Positions 60,996 through 64,000 of a stretch of DNA of 64,000 bases are shown here, in pieces. Within the stretch, counting starts at the first letter, position 1. Every line of letters starts with the position of its first letter. The notes under the pieces were generated by a model. That model did no database searches. It was not told where the DNA came from and was given only the letters and a program-made list of their open reading frames with translations. This DNA is from an uncultured Bacteroidales bacterium (GTDB taxonomy: Bacteria > Bacteroidota > Bacteroidia > Bacteroidales > F082): NCBI GenBank assembly GCA_947166105.1, contig CAMVCZ010000004.1, forward strand, positions 1 through 64,000, written 5' to 3'. The translations under genes and the position numbers were made by a program.

Positions 60996-62333
60996 TTACT
61001 TGATTTTCTTTACAGCGGTCTGCAAAATCTTGTCGTCTTGGTTCCTGTCGTAGACATAGACCACCAAGTAGCACTCATCGGCATTGTAATCGGCATTGAT
61101 TTCAGTGTTATAGCTGAAAGAGAAAGTATCGTCGGAATCCACATGATGGTCTTCGAACGACTCGCCGTATGCACCATTGAGCGTACCACGGAACACATTA
61201 TGGAACACATATTCCTTATCGGTGCCACCCGGAATGATTTGCCAGCCCACAATGTTGTCTTCTACCAAACATGCAGTGATGAAAAAATGTCCATCCCGGT
61301 CAGTCAATGACACGGCTTGAATATTCACTTGCAATTGACGAGAGGTTGGGTCAAACTGGCGACCTATCACAATCTCAAACGATTGTTCTTCGTCCAAAGC
61401 GGTCACCACTGGGGTGTCGATTTGCTCCACTTTGAGCGAGTTGCCATCAGTCAAGGCCACATGGTCAACGGTGAACAAAGGGTTGGAATCGTGGTTGTTG
61501 TACCACTCAGTGCCCTCATCAGTAAGGAAATTGGGGAACTGACCCATAGGTTGTGCCAAGAAACCAGCGTGAACGCTCATAATGAAGATGTGGTCTTCGT
61601 CCAATTGATGCTGAAGGTTGTGGGCATATTCGGCGGCGGCAGGGCAATTGACGCAACGCGCACCCGTGAAGTCCTTGATAAGCACCATCTTACCTGTAGG
61701 CTCCACTTCGCCGCCTTCCACGATGACCATCACCGTATAGGCTGCCGTCGTGCCATTTTGGGCCGTCACGGTATAGGTCACGGGGGTGGTGAAGTCTTGG
61801 GCCACACCGGAAGCAGGTTCCACCGTGGCACCTTCCGACACTTCAATGGTGGGCACCAATTGCGTGACATCGGTTTCGGCAGGAAGCACGAAAGAAATCC
61901 TACGAGCAACTTCGTCGATTAGGCCATCTTCATCCAACGCATCGAAGCGGAACGAAAGGATGCTTTTTTCGTTGTCGGCATCGTGAACTATTGCCTCCAC
62001 CATATACTGCGCCGTTGCACCGCTCATGGCGGTGACGGTGTAATAAACAGGGTTGGTAAAGTCTTGAGTCACGCCCGATTTAGGCTCGATGGTGGCGTAG
62101 TTTGAAATGATAATGGTCGGCGTCAGATGGGTCACATCCGTTCCTGCAGGGAAATCCAACCTCACCATCTTGTTGTCCTCGTCAACAGTGCCGTAAACAC
62201 TGTCCACTTTAAATTCCAAAATAAATCTCTCGTCTTCAGCACCTTGGATATAAGGTTCCTTCTCGACATCGCAGGCGTTCAGGAACAACATGGTGGCTAT
62301 CAACGCCATACCTATTCTAAATAATCTTTTCAT
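60996..62333 (-). CDS. Omp28-like lipoprotein with two DUF5018-type Ig-like repeats
   Basis: 445 residues. Signal MKRLFRIGMALIATMLFLNAC gives lipobox Cys21. Two Ig-like repeats (about 35-115 and 120-210) share GTDVTHLTPTIIIS / ETDVTQLVPTIEVS and SGVTQDFTNPVYYTVTAMSG / SGVAQDFTTPVTYTVTAQNG patterns. A thioredoxin-like Omp28 domain (about 215-445) has CxxC in GARCVNCPAAAEYAH. Directly downstream of the DUF6029 gene, a pair common in Bacteroidota. Surface exposure and thiol chemistry are inferred. Confidence 0.88.
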   Translation of the reverse strand: MKRLFRIGMALIATMLFLNACDVEKEPYIQGAEDERFILEFKVDSVYGTVDEDNKMVRLDFPAGTDVTHLTPTIIISNYATIEPKSGVTQDFTNPVYYTVTAMSGATAQYMVEAIVHDADNEKSILSFRFDALDEDGLIDEVARRISFVLPAETDVTQLVPTIEVSEGATVEPASGVAQDFTTPVTYTVTAQNGTTAAYTVMVIVEGGEVEPTGKMVLIKDFTGARCVNCPAAAEYAHNLQHQLDEDHIFIMSVHAGFLAQPMGQFPNFLTDEGTEWYNNHDSNPLFTVDHVALTDGNSLKVEQIDTPVVTALDEEQSFEIVIGRQFDPTSRQLQVNIQAVSLTDRDGHFFITACLVEDNIVGWQIIPGGTDKEYVFHNVFRGTLNGAYGESFEDHHVDSDDTFSFSYNTEINADYNADECYLVVYVYDRNQDDKILQTAVKKIK

Positions 62334-62362
62334 AGTTCCAATCGTTTAGGTTTAAACATCAA

Positions 62363-64000
62363 TTAAAAACTCGTTGAAACGGTCAGCGAAACGCCGCTTG
62401 AGGCGGGTACCGTGCGGCACACACCGCCCACGCAAACCACACCCTCGCTTTGGCGACCGGCACTCAGCATGACGCGCGTGGCTTCATGGATATAGGTGAT
62501 TGTACCCGTGAAGTAATGGTCGCGGTATTCCTCAACGGGGTTGCCGTAGTTCCACTTGTCGGCAATGGAGAACGACCAGTGAGGGGTGATGGAGTATTCC
62601 AGCAAAGCGAAAGCCCAATCGCCGCGCTTCTGGAAGTCCTTCTTCTCGCTTTCCTCCACCTCGTAGCCTTTGTGGACTTCGTTTTCCCAAAGTCCTTGAA
62701 GTTCAAGGCGAAGGCTCTGTTTCTTGTTGATTTTATAGGTCACGTCAAGGAAACCTATGTTGGCCTTCACCACAGGTGAGCCAGCGTGTCCTTCGATGGT
62801 TTCGATGTCGTAATACAAGTTGATGTATTGCGCTGTGACGTGCCAATCCTTGTTGATTTTCTTGTCAATTTCAAAGTTGATATCGCGGAAGAAACGATGG
62901 TCACTGATGGCGAAAAACTTGGAAGTGTAGCCCAAGGTGCCCGATTCGTTCAAGGCCATCGCATTGCCATACTTGACGGAATCGCGGACGATGTCGTTCA
63001 CTTGGCTCATGTTGAAAGTGAGTTTTGTGCCATATTTTCCGCCAAGTGCAGTGCCTTTCGGGATGGTGTAGTTCACCTGCAACTGGGCTGCCATCTCGCC
63101 GTTGGGCTGCGTCGAATAGGTGTACATTGACGGCAGGCTATGCGTGTGTGTATAATTAATAGGTGGGATGAAGTTGATGTCGAGGTCGTTTTGCTTGCCC
63201 GTGTACATCGACTTAAAACTCATGTTGTCGATGCGTTTCACCTGCAAAACGGCACCGAAGCCCTTCTGGGAATAACTCAGCGAAGCCATCAAGGCTTGGC
63301 CTTCCTTGTAGATGAAATTGTTGATGGCCGACGGGTCGTTGATTTTGTAGGCATACTCGGTACTGAAGGCAAAATTGCCATAGCCCAAGTTGATGCGTGC
63401 AGCAGCGGCACCCACGTTTTCAGGGATGTTGTAGAACATGCTTTGGTTGACCTGCTTCTTGCTGACGAAACTTCCTCCGATGCTCATTTTGAACTTGGAA
63501 TCGTTGAGTGCTGTGACGCTTTGGTTCAAGTCCCATTCTGCATCCACGCCACGCACGATGCCACGATAGTCGTCGGTGGCGAAATTGCGCTCCAAATAAG
63601 GTGCCCAAAAATAGCGCTGGCGGCCATACACGCCTTTTAAGGTTACGCCTTTTGCGGGACGCAGCACCACACGAGCGCCGCGCAGGGCATTATCCATGCC
63701 CAACGACCACTCCTCATAGGAGCGGAACACAAGGCCACTGCCAAATTGGTCGTAGATGTCGCCCACAGTCATGCCGATGAAACCGTTGTCGTAGGTGGCA
63801 AAGAAATTGGCCAATCCTACGCCGTTCAGTTCTTTTCGGAAACCGTTCATTTCAGGCAAAAATGCCTCAAAACGGATGCCTGCCGAAAAATTGCCGTTGG
63901 CATAATTCACTTTTCCGAAGCCGTTGATACCCAACTTCTTGCCATTGAGGTCGGTGATGCCGATACCCTCATCGAGCATGTAATATTGCGCATCGGTCTG
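62363..64000 (-). CDS. DUF6029-family outer-membrane protein (5' end outside window)
   Basis: An open frame of 545 codons runs into the right edge; the visible part includes YYMLDEGIGITDLNGKKLGI and many barrel strands, ending VSLTVSTSF, an aromatic terminus of outer-membrane barrels. The family is paired with Omp28 in many Bacteroidota; function is unknown. The true start and signal peptide lie beyond 64000. It heads the visible part of the DUF6029-Omp28-AlgI-SGNH operon. Confidence 0.82.
   Translation of the reverse strand, partial: QTDAQYYMLDEGIGITDLNGKKLGINGFGKVNYANGNFSAGIRFEAFLPEMNGFRKELNGVGLANFFATYDNGFIGMTVGDIYDQFGSGLVFRSYEEWSLGMDNALRGARVVLRPAKGVTLKGVYGRQRYFWAPYLERNFATDDYRGIVRGVDAEWDLNQSVTALNDSKFKMSIGGSFVSKKQVNQSMFYNIPENVGAAAARINLGYGNFAFSTEYAYKINDPSAINNFIYKEGQALMASLSYSQKGFGAVLQVKRIDNMSFKSMYTGKQNDLDINFIPPINYTHTHSLPSMYTYSTQPNGEMAAQLQVNYTIPKGTALGGKYGTKLTFNMSQVNDIVRDSVKYGNAMALNESGTLGYTSKFFAISDHRFFRDINFEIDKKINKDWHVTAQYINLYYDIETIEGHAGSPVVKANIGFLDVTYKINKKQSLRLELQGLWENEVHKGYEVEESEKKDFQKRGDWAFALLEYSITPHWSFSIADKWNYGNPVEEYRDHYFTGTITYIHEATRVMLSAGRQSEGVVCVGGVCRTVPASSGVSLTVSTSF

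Overview
The window looks like chromosomal DNA of an uncultured or lightly studied member of the Bacteroidales (phylum Bacteroidota), probably a gut- or rumen-type lineage with a type IX secretion system. Evidence: intergenic regions carry the phylum's -7 element TAnnTTTG (often with TTG or TTTG about 19-20 bp upstream) and almost no Shine-Dalgarno sequences. Many exported proteins have signal peptides ending in A-Q with Gln as the first mature residue. Family content is also typical: BACON-domain and fimbrillin-like lipoproteins, an ExbB/ExbD/ExbD operon, Omp28, DUF6029, LytTR signalling, and two cargo proteins with a type IX C-terminal sorting domain. Only three tRNA genes (Lys-CUU, Phe-GAA, Ser-GGA) and no rRNA, CRISPR array or recognisable transposase were seen.

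Layout. 1-3.4 kb: the 3' end of an unknown gene, then an AT-rich three-gene operon beside tRNA-Lys encoding a HARE-HTH/PD-(D/E)XK protein, an ASCH protein and a PIN protein with GNAT- and EVE/PUA-like parts; it looks like a transferred defence or nucleic-acid-modification module. 3.6-12 kb: an LTA-synthase-type membrane phosphotransferase, converging on a six-gene operon for a TolC-MacA-MacB tripartite pump with its own LytS/LytTR two-component system. 12-18.5 kb: aquaporin, HemW, a small outer-membrane protein, a C69 dipeptidase and a six-BACON lipoprotein. 18.6-25.5 kb: an envelope-biogenesis group (outer-membrane protein, TPR protein, LptC, CorC/HlyC-type protein, PpiD/SurA-type foldase). 

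25.9-30.1 kb: the most unusual region, an HPr-kinase-like protein, an ER-type S26 peptidase, a PqqD-like protein, a nucleotidyltransferase, a 41-residue peptide with a GG motif, and a fimbrillin-like lipoprotein. This resembles a peptide-maturation (RiPP-like) cluster without any known ring-forming enzyme. 30.2-34.3 kb: Lnt, a dihydrouridine synthase, and an AAA/DUF4143 ATPase. 34.3-37.7 kb: ornithine aminotransferase, a TPR membrane protein and an MBL hydrolase. 37.8-42.6 kb: a very large propeller-plus-barrel outer-membrane protein and an AAA/PD-(D/E)XK protein. 42.6-45.9 kb: lipoprotein-yicC-gmk-nadD. 46-52 kb: two tandem paralogues of peptide-N-glycosidase F with type IX sorting tails, separated by a KilA-N gene. 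52-57.4 kb: a small outer-membrane protein, a glutaminyl-cyclase-type M28 enzyme, the Exb operon, tRNA-Ser and asparaginase. 57.4-64 kb: trmO, then a DUF6029-Omp28-AlgI-SGNH operon probably for O-acylation of an exported glycan.

Themes: much of the window serves the envelope (lipoprotein acylation by Lnt, LptC, foldase, efflux, Exb energy transduction, type IX cargo, N-terminal Gln cyclisation, glycan acylation). The candidate new systems are the 25.9-30.1 kb peptide cluster and the 0.3-3.1 kb HARE/ASCH/PIN module. A REP-like palindromic repeat (core CTTCGACAGGCTCAGG) sits in four intergenic gaps and creates a false N-terminal extension of one gene.
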